NCBI GenBank assembly: GCA_017308135.1
Contig: JAFKFM010000006.1
Span: forward strand, 685,724-749,723
DNA length: 64,000 nt
Direction: 5' to 3'
Source: Alphaproteobacteria bacterium
GTDB lineage: Bacteria > Pseudomonadota > Alphaproteobacteria > CACIAM-22H2
A program made the position numbers and the translations under genes. Each line of letters starts with the position of its first letter. The first letter of the stretch is position 1. The notes beneath the pieces were generated by a model. It saw only the letters and a program-made list of their open reading frames with translations. It was not told the origin of the DNA and searched no databases. This document shows positions 44,286 to 52,331 of this stretch, in pieces.

Positions 44286-44660
44286 ATAGCCACTGCGAAG
44301 CGCAAGACCGTCGGCGCCACAAAGACGGTTCTCAAAGTCGTCGAAAAAACGTTGGACGACGACAAGGCGGCCGATCCGGTCGTCATCGATCTCGCCGGCC
44401 GCACGCCCATCGCCGATTACATGGTCGTCGCCAGCGGACTCTCGGCTCGCCACGTTCAGGCGATGGCCGAACATCTCGTCGAAAAACTCAAAGAAAAAGG
44501 CCTGAAAAGCATCCGCGTCGAGGGTGTGGCGCAGGGCGATTGGGTTTTGATCGACGGGGGCGACGTGATCGTCCATCTGTTCCGCCCCGAATTGCGCGAT
44601 CACTACGGCATCGAAAAAATGTGGGGTGCCGATTGGTCGCGCGCGGAAGCGCGCGCCTGA
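44286..44660 (+). CDS. rsfS: Ribosome silencing factor RsfS, non-AUG start
   Basis: About 124 aa of clear RsfS sequence (TLDDDKAADPVVIDLAGRTPIADYMVVASG, ARHVQAMAEHLVEKL, DWVLIDGGDVIVHLFRPELRDHYGIEKMW). It binds L14 and blocks subunit joining. No ATG, GTG or TTG lies at a sensible place: the best SD (GAGGAG, 44273-44278) sits 7 nt before an ATA at 44286, whose product would begin with the IATAKRKT stretch. The alternative is an in-frame GTG at 44199, adding 29 unlike residues with a poor SD. I report the ATA-based frame; the start is uncertain, the gene is not. Confidence 0.85.
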   Translation: MATAKRKTVGATKTVLKVVEKTLDDDKAADPVVIDLAGRTPIADYMVVASGLSARHVQAMAEHLVEKLKEKGLKSIRVEGVAQGDWVLIDGGDVIVHLFRPELRDHYGIEKMWGADWSRAEARA

Positions 44661-44705
44661 CGGATTGAAAGGCGGCGGCGCAATCCACGCGCCGCCGGAA
44701 CGACG

Positions 44706-45179
44706 ATGCGCTTGATCATCTGCGTGGCCGGCAAGGCCCGCGGCACGGCGGAAGACGCGCTCGTCGCCGAATATGCGAAACGGCTGAAACCCGCCCCCGC
44801 CGGGCTGGGGCCGCTCGACATCCGCGAAATCGAAACCAAGGAACGCGAGGCGTCGCGCCGCAAGGACGACGAGGGTGCGAAGCTGCTCGCGCAGATCCCC
44901 GATGGCGCACCCCTGATCGCGCTCGATCCCAAAGGCAAGGCGCTGTCGACCGAGGATTTCGCGGCGTTGCTGGGCCGCATTCGCGACGAAGGCCACGCGA
45001 ATCTCGCCTTCGTCATCGGCGGCGCGGATGGGCTCGCGGCCCCGTTACTCGCGAAAGCGCGCGCGAAGCTCAGCTTCGGCCCGATGGTGTTCCCGCATCT
45101 GCTGGCGCGCGCGATGCTGGCCGAACAGCTTTACCGTTCGGCCTCGCTGCTCGCCGGCCATCCCTATCATCGCGGTTAG
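44706..45179 (+). CDS. rlmH: 23S rRNA (pseudouridine1915-N3)-methyltransferase RlmH
   Basis: 157-aa SPOUT methyltransferase. IICVAGKARGTAEDALVAEYAKRL at the start, LDPKGKALSTEDFA, the knot region FVIGGADGL and C-terminal LLARAMLAEQLYRSASLLAGHPYHR. Methylates helix 69 of 23S rRNA. Last gene of the rplU-to-rlmH chain. Confidence 0.95.
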   Translation: MRLIICVAGKARGTAEDALVAEYAKRLKPAPAGLGPLDIREIETKEREASRRKDDEGAKLLAQIPDGAPLIALDPKGKALSTEDFAALLGRIRDEGHANLAFVIGGADGLAAPLLAKARAKLSFGPMVFPHLLARAMLAEQLYRSASLLAGHPYHRG

Positions 45180-46355
45180 TTACGCGACGGCTTTATCCAG
45201 CACGCGGCGCAAGGTTTCGATCTGCGGCGTCAAATCCTGCGGATGGTTGCCGACGAAGAAGCCGCGATCATGGGCGAGTTCGGCGTTCGGCGTGCCGTTC
45301 CCGGCGATCGAGTAGTCGTAATACTTGATCGTGTCGTGGCGCAGGAAGCAGCCGCCGGTGATGATGCGGAAGCCGATATCGGCCGACTTCAGCGCCGCGA
45401 AAATCTTCTCGCGGTCGAGATCCTTTTTGGGATTGAGGATCATCGTGAAGCAGAAGGACGAGCTTTTGCCGTGTTCGCGCTGGATGATGAAATTCTCGTC
45501 GCCGGCGAACAGCTTCTGGAACAGCGCCAAATTCTTGCGTCGTGCCGCCGTCATCGCGGGCAGTTTCTTGAGCTGCTCGCTACCCACCGCCGCTTCCATT
45601 TCCAGCGGGCGCACGTTGTAGCCGGGGAACAGGAAGCGATAAGCCTCGAAATGATCGCTCGCGCCGCGCTTGTAGAGCGGCGAGTCCGTGGGGATATCGC
45701 GCGTCCAGCCATGGGCGCGCATGCATTTCAGCAGATGGTAAAGCTCCAGATCGTCGGTCAGGACGATCCCGCCTTCCATCGTCGAGATATGGTGCGAGAA
45801 GAAGAAGCTGAACGTGTTGAGATCGCCGAGCGTGCCGGCCTTCTGGCCCGACGGCAATTCCGCGTCCATGGATTCGCAATTGTCTTCCATGAACCAAAGC
45901 CCGTGCTTGTCGCAGAATTTGCGCATCACATCGAGCTGGCACGGATTGCCGAGGATCGACACGGCGAGCAGCGCCTTCGTGTCCTTGGTCAAGGCCGCTT
46001 CCAGCTTCGACACGTCCATGTTCAGCGTGTCGAGCTCGACATCGATGAACCGGCATTTCAGGCCGTATTGCTGCAGCGGGTGATAGGTCGTGCTCCACGA
46101 AATCGCGGGCACCAAAACTTCGTCGCCGCGCTTCAGCGGCCGCGTCGAGTGATAGGCAAGTGCGGCGATCGAGATCAAATTCGCCGACGAGCCCGAATTC
46201 ACCATCACGCCATAATTCTTGCCGTGATAGGCGGCGAACTCGGCTTCGAACTTCGCCACGCGCTCGCCCATCGTGAAACGGCCCGACGCGATCACCGCTT
46301 GCAGCGCGTCGATCTCTTCCTGGCCCCAGGACGGCGTGGCGAGTTCGTAGAACAT
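45180..46355 (-). CDS. DegT-family sugar 3-dehydratase (ColD/RfbH-like)
   Basis: 391-aa fold-type I PLP protein. The aminotransferase lysine is replaced by histidine: FSFFFSHHISTMEGG places H188/H189 where DegT aminotransferases have Lys; EDNC (157-160) supplies the PLP-contacting Asp. Lys-to-His is the mark of the 3-dehydratases ColD (GDP-4-keto-6-deoxymannose) and RfbH/E1 (CDP-4-keto-6-deoxyglucose). There is no cysteine cluster for [2Fe-2S], favouring ColD-like chemistry. It would remove the C3 hydroxyl of a 4-keto-6-deoxy NDP-sugar. Its ATG overlaps the upstream E1 beta stop (TGATG). Which nucleotide sugar is used is inferred only. Confidence 0.88.
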   Translation of the reverse strand: MFYELATPSWGQEEIDALQAVIASGRFTMGERVAKFEAEFAAYHGKNYGVMVNSGSSANLISIAALAYHSTRPLKRGDEVLVPAISWSTTYHPLQQYGLKCRFIDVELDTLNMDVSKLEAALTKDTKALLAVSILGNPCQLDVMRKFCDKHGLWFMEDNCESMDAELPSGQKAGTLGDLNTFSFFFSHHISTMEGGIVLTDDLELYHLLKCMRAHGWTRDIPTDSPLYKRGASDHFEAYRFLFPGYNVRPLEMEAAVGSEQLKKLPAMTAARRKNLALFQKLFAGDENFIIQREHGKSSSFCFTMILNPKKDLDREKIFAALKSADIGFRIITGGCFLRHDTIKYYDYSIAGNGTPNAELAHDRGFFVGNHPQDLTPQIETLRRVLDKAVA

Positions 46356-47467
46356 CAGAAGGGACCCTTGAACTGAAGCTGATAGGCGAGTTTCGTGGCC
46401 GCCGGATCGGGCGCCCAGGCGGGCGCATCGGGCTTGGCCAGCGCATAGGCCGCCGCCGCGATCGTGCCGGGGTTGGGATAGAACGCGTTCTCCAACTCGG
46501 GCGAGGGCGGGCAGGGCGTGGGCGCGAAGCCCACGCGCTTGATCTGGATCGGGCCTTCGCCGGCGAGCGCTTCGGCAAGGCGCGCCGCGATCTCGGCCGA
46601 AGCACCACAGTTGAGCCAGCCGTTATCGGCGATCAGCACTTTGCGCGTACGCCTAGCGCTTTCGACGATCGTTTCGCTGTCGAGCGGGGCGAGCCAGATC
46701 GGATCGATCACTTCGGCAGACACGCCCGCTTCCGCCAGCAATTCGGCGGCGCGTAACGCTTCGACGACCATATTCGACACGCCCACGATCGTCACGTCGC
46801 GCCCGAAGCGGCATACGCGGCTGCGCCCCGGCGGCACCACGTAAGCGCCTTCGTTGACGACCGCTTCGGTCGGATAGAGCAGGCGATGCTCCATCATCAA
46901 CACCGGATTGTCGTCGCGGATCGCGGCGATGGTGCAGCCCTTCGCGTCATGCGCGTTGGACGGGGCCGCGACCTTCATGCCGGGCAAATGCATGAACAAC
47001 GAATGCAAAGCCTGGCTGTGCTGCGCGCCCTGGCCCCAGGATTTGCCGATGATCGAGCGCACGACCATCGGCACTTTCACCTGGCCGCCATACATGTAGC
47101 GCGCCTTGCTGGCGATGTTGACGATCTGGTTCATGCACAGCATCAGGAAATCCATGCGGATATGCACATGGATCGGCCGCATCCCGGCCATCGCCGCGCC
47201 GATCGCGACACCTGTCATCGCGTCTTCCGACAAGGGTGTGGTGAACACGCGTTCCTTGCCGAAGCGTTCGAGCAAACCGCGCGTCGAGCCTTGGATCGAT
47301 TTATGGTCGTCCACGTCCAGGCCGAACAGGAAGACCTTGTCGTCGCGCGCCATTTCCAGCGCCACGGCTTCCGACAGCGCGTCGACATAGCGCAGCACGC
47401 GCCGCCCGTCTTCCATACGGCCGGGCCAGGTCAGCGGCGGCGGGGCGAGTTTCTTACGCGAAGACAT
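46355..47467 (-). CDS. TPP-dependent E1 component, beta subunit
   Basis: 370 aa, pyruvate/2-oxoacid dehydrogenase E1-beta family. Seen: TTPLSEDAMTGVAIGAAMAGMRPI with the conserved Glu that activates thiamine diphosphate, NIASKARYMYGGQVKVPMVVRS, and the transketolase C-terminal domain (TIVGVSNMVVEALRAAELL, LIADNGW). No E2 or E3 genes are near, and the pair lies in a sugar cluster, so it probably delivers a two-carbon unit from pyruvate rather than feeding the TCA cycle. Overlaps E1 alpha by 14 nt and the dehydratase by 1 nt. Confidence 0.9.
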   Translation of the reverse strand: MSSRKKLAPPPLTWPGRMEDGRRVLRYVDALSEAVALEMARDDKVFLFGLDVDDHKSIQGSTRGLLERFGKERVFTTPLSEDAMTGVAIGAAMAGMRPIHVHIRMDFLMLCMNQIVNIASKARYMYGGQVKVPMVVRSIIGKSWGQGAQHSQALHSLFMHLPGMKVAAPSNAHDAKGCTIAAIRDDNPVLMMEHRLLYPTEAVVNEGAYVVPPGRSRVCRFGRDVTIVGVSNMVVEALRAAELLAEAGVSAEVIDPIWLAPLDSETIVESARRTRKVLIADNGWLNCGASAEIAARLAEALAGEGPIQIKRVGFAPTPCPPSPELENAFYPNPGTIAAAAYALAKPDAPAWAPDPAATKLAYQLQFKGPF

Positions 47468-48422
47468 CGCTATACAGCTCCTTCGCGTCCGGCCAAGGCG
47501 AGGTCTCGGCGAAATTCACGGCCGCGGCGAGTTCGGCTTCGATCTCCGCGTCGATCGTCGCTTTGAGTTTCTTGTCGAGTTTTTTGCCGAGAACGACGAC
47601 CGGGTCCTTCTTCTGCCATTTGGCGAGATCGGCCTTCGAACGGAACCCGGCGTCGTAATCCTCGCCGGGGCCGACATGCTCGCGCCAGCGCCAGGTGAGA
47701 CACTCGAGGAAGATCGGCCCGCCGCCTTTGCGCATCGCGGGCAACGCCTTGGCGATATGGTCGCGGATCTTCGCGGTGTCGGAATCGGTAAAGCGCGTCG
47801 CCGGAATGCCATAGGTGCGCACGCGTTCGCACAGCTTGGTCGTCGCCCAGCGTTTGGCGAGCGGCTCGTGAATCGCGAAGCCGTTATTCTCGCAAACGAA
47901 GATCACCGGCAGCTTATGCAGGGCGGCGAAGTTCAACGTTTCGGGGAAGCACCCTTCCTCCGACGCACCATCGCCCAGGAAACACGCGACCACCGCGCCG
48001 GTCTTGCGCATCTTCTGCGCCATCGCGAAGCCCGCGGCGACCGGCACGGTCGTGCCGACGACGGCCGAACAGCCCAGCACATTCGCCTTCATGTCGACGA
48101 GGTGCATCGAGCCGCCCTTGCCGCGCGCGCAGCCCGTGTCCTTGCCGAACAATTCGGCCATCATGGCGTTGAGGTCGCCGCCTTTGGCCAGATACGTGGC
48201 GTGCCCGCGATAGGTGCCGGACACGGCGTCGCGCGGCTCCAGCGGATCGCACACGCCGACGGCGATGCCTTCCTGGCCGATCGACAGATGGACGGGGCTT
48301 TTGATCTTGTCGGAGGGGTAGATGCGCGCCACCTCCTCCTCGACCCGGCGGATGCGCCGCACGGCGCGGTAGAGCCGGGCCGGATCGGCCTTTTTGGGCC
48401 TGGATGACTTGGTGGCGGGCAT
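47454..48422 (-). CDS. TPP-dependent E1 component, alpha subunit
   Basis: 322 aa, E1-alpha family. The TPP/Mg motif is intact: CFLGDGASEEGCFPETLNFAALHKLPVIFVCENNGF (GDG-x~25-NN). Other blocks: SIGQEGIAVG, YRGHATYLAKGG, GCARGKGGSMHLVD, and WRWREHVGPGED near the C-terminus. Heterotetramer partner of the beta subunit. The 64-bp gap to the GHMP kinase gene and the common strand indicate one operon. Confidence 0.9.
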   Translation of the reverse strand: MPATKSSRPKKADPARLYRAVRRIRRVEEEVARIYPSDKIKSPVHLSIGQEGIAVGVCDPLEPRDAVSGTYRGHATYLAKGGDLNAMMAELFGKDTGCARGKGGSMHLVDMKANVLGCSAVVGTTVPVAAGFAMAQKMRKTGAVVACFLGDGASEEGCFPETLNFAALHKLPVIFVCENNGFAIHEPLAKRWATTKLCERVRTYGIPATRFTDSDTAKIRDHIAKALPAMRKGGGPIFLECLTWRWREHVGPGEDYDAGFRSKADLAKWQKKDPVVVLGKKLDKKLKATIDAEIEAELAAAVNFAETSPWPDAKELYSDVFA

Positions 48423-48486
48423 GGGTCTCCCGGGGTCCCGAATCGAGACCCGAATCGTACCGGTGCCCTCCGAATATGTGGAGAGA

Positions 48487-49491
48487 TTAATCCTTAAACG
48501 CGTCGTCGGGCTCGTAAACCACGATCCGGCTGCCGGGCGCGTTGACGCGGATCTCGACCTCGATCAGATGGCTGAGTTTCTCGCGCACCGCGTGGCGTTT
48601 CTCCGGCGGCACGACGAAGGCCATGAACCCGCCGCCGCCAGCGCCCAGCAACTTGCCGCCGACGGCCCCGGCGCTGATCGCGGCATCGTGAATCGCGTCG
48701 ATCTCCGGCGTCGATACGCCCTCGGCCAATTCGCGTTTGAGGCGCCAGGCTTCCAGCAGCAACGTGCCCAATTCCAGCATCGGGCGGCGGGGGGCGGTGA
48801 TGATCGCCTGCGCCTCGTCCACCATCTCGCGCATCCGGTGCAGGTTGCGCTCCTTGGCGTCCATATTGGCGATCTGCTTCTTCGCCATGGTCATCGCGAA
48901 GCGCGACAAGCCGGTGAAGAACAGCATCAAGCTGCCTTCCAGCTCGTCGCGGCGCTCGCGGCCCAGGATCAAGGGCGTCACGGAAAACGAGCCGTCGCGC
49001 TCGAAATCGATGCGGTTGAGGCCCCCGTAAGCCGCCCAAACTTGGTCCTGCGAGCCCACGGGTTCGCGGATCACGTCCTGTTCGATGCGCAGCGCGTCGC
49101 GCGCCAGCTCGTCCTTCGACACCATGCGCCCGCGCATCGCGTGCAGCGCGTTCAGCAGACCGACCGTAAAGGACGAGGACGAGCCGAGGCCCGAGCGCGC
49201 CGGCAGATCGCCGTCATGGTGGATTTCGAGGCCGCGGCGTTCCTTCATGTCGAGCAGGATTGCGCGCACGGCCGGGTGGTCGATTTCGAGCAGGTCGTTG
49301 ACCAGTTCGATCTTGCTCCACACGATGCGATAGCGATGCTCGAAAAAGGGCGGCAGGCGCCGGACGGAGATATTGCAGTATTTGTCGATCGCCGTGCCGA
49401 TCACCGCCCCGCCGTGCTTCAGGTACCATTTCGGGTAATCGGTCCCGCCGCCGAACAGCGACAGGCGATAGGGCGTGCGGCTGATGATCAC
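48487..49491 (-). CDS. GHMP-family sugar kinase (heptose-7-phosphate kinase-like)
   Basis: 334 aa. Motif 1 RTPYRLSLFGGGTDYPKWY, ATP loop PARSGLGSSSSF (~97-108) and motif 3 GAVGGKLLGAGGGGFMAF. Closest in pattern to HddA-type D-glycero-D-manno-heptose 7-phosphate kinases. It would phosphorylate the anomeric carbon of a sugar before nucleotidyl transfer. First gene of the minus-strand sugar operon; shares a 115-bp divergent promoter region with the epimerase gene. Confidence 0.88.
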   Translation of the reverse strand: MIISRTPYRLSLFGGGTDYPKWYLKHGGAVIGTAIDKYCNISVRRLPPFFEHRYRIVWSKIELVNDLLEIDHPAVRAILLDMKERRGLEIHHDGDLPARSGLGSSSSFTVGLLNALHAMRGRMVSKDELARDALRIEQDVIREPVGSQDQVWAAYGGLNRIDFERDGSFSVTPLILGRERRDELEGSLMLFFTGLSRFAMTMAKKQIANMDAKERNLHRMREMVDEAQAIITAPRRPMLELGTLLLEAWRLKRELAEGVSTPEIDAIHDAAISAGAVGGKLLGAGGGGFMAFVVPPEKRHAVREKLSHLIEVEIRVNAPGSRIVVYEPDDAFKD

Positions 49492-49606
49492 GGGATGGGC
49501 GACTCCGGCGGGAAATTCTTATCCCGACTATCGCCCGAAGCCCCATCACTTGCCAAGTGAACGGACCTGACTTAGACCCAAGCGGACTTCTCGGGAAGGG
49601 ACGAAA

Positions 49607-50551
49607 ATGGCGCAGAAAACGCGGATTCTCGTGACCGGCGGTGCGGGCTATTTGGGCTCCACCATGGTGCCCGCCATGCTCGATGCGGGCTATGCGGTGA
49701 CGGTGCTGGATAATTTCATGTTCAAGCAGGCGCCGCTCGCCCATGTCTGCGCGCATCCGGATTTCGACATCGTGCGCGGCGACGCGCGCGACGAAGCCGT
49801 GCTGAAGCCGCTGGTCGCCAAGGCCGACGTGGCGATCCCGCTCGCCGCCCTGGTCGGCGCGCCCTTGTGCAACGCCGACAAGATCGGCGCCGAGACGATC
49901 AATCTGGGGGCGGTCAAAACGCTGCTGAAGCTGTTGTCCAAAGACCAGCGCGTGCTGATGCCGATCACCAATTCGGGCTATGGCGTGGGCGACAAGGGCA
50001 AGGAATGCACGGAAGACAGCCCGCTGCGCCCGATCTCGCTTTACGGCACGACGAAGGTGGATGCGGAAAAGGCGGCGTTGGATCGCGGCAATGCGATCTC
50101 GTTCCGCCTTGCGACCGTGTTCGGGATGAGTCCCCGCATGCGCATCGATCTGCTGGTCAATGATTTCGTGCATCGTGCGGTCACCGATCGCGCGGTCGTG
50201 CTGTTCGAGCCGCATTTCAAGCGCAACTATGTGCATGTGCGCGACGTCGCGCGCGCTTTCCTGCACGGTTTGGCGCGCTTCGATGCGATGAAGGACCGGC
50301 CTTATAATGTCGGCCTGTCGGACGCCAATCTGTCGAAATGGGAGCTCTGCGAGCGCATCCAGAAACACGTGCCCGGCTTCGTGTTTATGGAAGCGCCGAT
50401 CGGCGAGGACCCGGACAAGCGCGACTACATCGTGTCGAATGCGCGCATCGAAGCGACCGGCTTCAATCCCGCCCATTCGCTCGACGACGGCATCGTCGAG
50501 CTGATGAAGGGCTTCAAGATGATCCGCAACACGGTTTACGGCAACGTATGA
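49607..50551 (+). CDS. NAD-dependent sugar epimerase/dehydratase
   Basis: 314-aa extended SDR. TGGAGYLGS binds NAD; VTVLDNF; catalytic ITNSGYGVGD and YGTTKVDAE supply the Ser and Tyr-x3-Lys. Works on a nucleotide sugar; epimerase, reductase or 4,6-dehydratase activity cannot be separated by eye. GGAAGGGA precedes the ATG; overlaps rfbC (ATGA). Its divergence from the kinase/E1/dehydratase operon suggests a shared pathway. Confidence 0.87.
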   Translation: MAQKTRILVTGGAGYLGSTMVPAMLDAGYAVTVLDNFMFKQAPLAHVCAHPDFDIVRGDARDEAVLKPLVAKADVAIPLAALVGAPLCNADKIGAETINLGAVKTLLKLLSKDQRVLMPITNSGYGVGDKGKECTEDSPLRPISLYGTTKVDAEKAALDRGNAISFRLATVFGMSPRMRIDLLVNDFVHRAVTDRAVVLFEPHFKRNYVHVRDVARAFLHGLARFDAMKDRPYNVGLSDANLSKWELCERIQKHVPGFVFMEAPIGEDPDKRDYIVSNARIEATGFNPAHSLDDGIVELMKGFKMIRNTVYGNV

Positions 50552-51075
50552 ACGTCACCGAACTTTTGCTGCCCGGCGTCAAGCTGATCGAGCCGCGCGT
50601 CTTCAGCGACCATCGTGGCCATTTTCTGGAAACTTGGAACGCGCAGCGATATGCCGAGATCGGCATCGGCCCGTTCGTGCAGGACAATCTGTCGCGTTCG
50701 GTGCGCGGCACGGTGCGTGGGCTTCATCTGCAAAACGATCCCAACGCGCAGGGCAAGCTCGTCCATTGCGTCGCCGGGGCGGTGTGGGACGTGGTGGCCG
50801 AAGTGCGCAAGGGCCATCCCCATTTCGGCAAATGGCTGGGCGTCGAATTGACCTCGGACAACCGGCGCCAGTTGTGGGTCCCGCGCGGCTATGCCCATGG
50901 TTTCGCGGTGCTCAGCGACGTCGCCGATTTCGCCTATAAGGTCGATGCGCCCTATAGCCCCAAGGACGAAGTCACAATCCGCTGGGACGATCCGGCCCTG
51001 AAAATCGACTGGAAGATCGATCCCGGGACCGTTTTGCTGGCCTCGCGCGACGCGTCGGCGCCTTTTTTGGCCTAA
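50548..51075 (+). CDS. rfbC: dTDP-4-dehydrorhamnose 3,5-epimerase
   Basis: 175-aa cupin. Landmarks: FSDHRGHFLETWN, FVQDNLSRSVRGTVRGLHLQ, the catalytic His in GLHLQ and VWVPRGYAHGFAVLSD-type block, YSPKDE. Third step of dTDP-L-rhamnose synthesis. A related dTDP-sugar epimerase is the alternative. Confidence 0.92.
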   Translation: MNVTELLLPGVKLIEPRVFSDHRGHFLETWNAQRYAEIGIGPFVQDNLSRSVRGTVRGLHLQNDPNAQGKLVHCVAGAVWDVVAEVRKGHPHFGKWLGVELTSDNRRQLWVPRGYAHGFAVLSDVADFAYKVDAPYSPKDEVTIRWDDPALKIDWKIDPGTVLLASRDASAPFLA

Positions 51076-51145
51076 GACTCGCCTTTTTCGCGGATTTGGG
51101 TTGAAATCCGGCGCCCTGGAAGAAATCCGGGGGGAGGGAGTCCGG

Positions 51146-51409
51146 ATGAAACCGATCAAGATCGCGGCCGTTGCGGCGGCCAGCCTGACACTCGCGGGGT
51201 GCTACATGCCCTCGCGCCAGGAAGCCTTTACCGGCGGTGGGGCCCTGGCGGGCGCCGTCATCGGCTATAATTTCGTCGTCGGCGCGCCCGGCGTGACCAC
51301 GGCGGCGATCGCCGGGGCCGCGGTCGGGGCCGGGGCCGGCTACGTGATCGAGCGCTATACCCGCCCCGCACCGCCGTCGTCGACGCCCGCCGGCGGGACG
51401 ATGCAGTAA
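51146..51409 (+). CDS. Glycine-zipper lipoprotein (87 aa)
   Basis: MKPIKIAAVAAASLTLAGCYMPS has a lipobox (LAGC, C19), then a glycine/alanine-rich segment (GGGALAGAVIGYNF, AAIAGAAVGAGAGYVIERY) typical of glycine-zipper outer-membrane lipoproteins. GGGGAGGGAG is a strong SD. Sits between rfbC and rfbA on the same strand. Confidence 0.82.
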   Translation: MKPIKIAAVAAASLTLAGCYMPSRQEAFTGGGALAGAVIGYNFVVGAPGVTTAAIAGAAVGAGAGYVIERYTRPAPPSSTPAGGTMQ

Positions 51410-51450
51410 GCGCTTGATAGGCAAGGCCCCTTCGCCTAAACCCGGCGTCC

Positions 51451-52329
51451 ATGGGCCGTAAGGGAATCATTCTGGCGGGGGGTGCGGGCACGCGTCTGCA
51501 CCCGTCGACATTGGCGGTCAGCAAGCAATTGCTGCCCGTCTACGACAAGCCGATGGTCTACTACCCGCTCAGCACGTTGATGCTGGCGGGCTTGCGCGAG
51601 ATCCTGCTGATCTCCACGCCGCAGGATTTGCCCGCATTCAAGCGCGTGCTGGGCGACGGGTCGGCTTATGGCATCGAGCTCACCTATGCCGAACAGCCCA
51701 AGCCCGAAGGCCTCGCCCAGGCGCTGATCATCGCGGAGAAATTCCTCGCCGGTGCGCCGTCGGCGCTGATCCTGGGCGACAACGTCTTCTACGGCGAAGG
51801 GCTTTCCAATCGCCTTCAGGCGATCGCCAAGCGCGACGCGACGGGTGCCACGGTCTTCGCCTATCAAGTGCGCGATCCCGAACGCTACGGCGTGGTCGAG
51901 ATGGACGCGAACGGCAAGGCGCTGTCGATCGTCGAAAAACCCAAGGCGCCGAAAAGCAATCTCGCCGTCACCGGGCTTTATTTCTACGACGGCACGGCGC
52001 CCGCGCGCGCCAAAACGCAGAAGCCGTCGCCGCGCGGCGAGTTGGAGATCACCGATCTCAACGCGTCGTACCTCGTCGAGAACACGCTGACGGTCGAAAC
52101 CTTGAGCCGGGGCACGGCGTGGCTCGATACGGGCACGCAGGATTCGCTGCTCGATGCCGCGAATTTCATCGCCGCCGTCGAACGTCGCCAAGGTTTGAAG
52201 ATCGGCTGCCCGGAAGAAGTCGCGTGGCGCCAAGGCTGGATCGATGCCGATCGCCTCGCGGCCCTCGCCGAACCTTTGCGCAAATCGGGCTATGGCGATT
52301 ATCTGCTGCGCTTGATCGGGCGCGCGTGA
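51451..52329 (+). CDS. rfbA: Glucose-1-phosphate thymidylyltransferase
   Basis: 292 aa. [37 protein letters not shown] is the RmlA nucleotidyltransferase signature; later [27 protein letters not shown] and [10 protein letters not shown]. Makes dTDP-glucose; usually inhibited by dTDP-rhamnose. Confidence 0.95.
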   Translation: MGRKGIILAGGAGTRLHPSTLAVSKQLLPVYDKPMVYYPLSTLMLAGLREILLISTPQDLPAFKRVLGDGSAYGIELTYAEQPKPEGLAQALIIAEKFLAGAPSALILGDNVFYGEGLSNRLQAIAKRDATGATVFAYQVRDPERYGVVEMDANGKALSIVEKPKAPKSNLAVTGLYFYDGTAPARAKTQKPSPRGELEITDLNASYLVENTLTVETLSRGTAWLDTGTQDSLLDAANFIAAVERRQGLKIGCPEEVAWRQGWIDADRLAALAEPLRKSGYGDYLLRLIGRA

Positions 52330-52331
52330 CG

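Noticed and set aside
46355..48422. Housekeeping pyruvate dehydrogenase E1
   Set aside because: No E2 lipoyl acyltransferase or E3 nearby, and the genes are fused by overlaps into a sugar operon; still possible if E2/E3 lie elsewhere.
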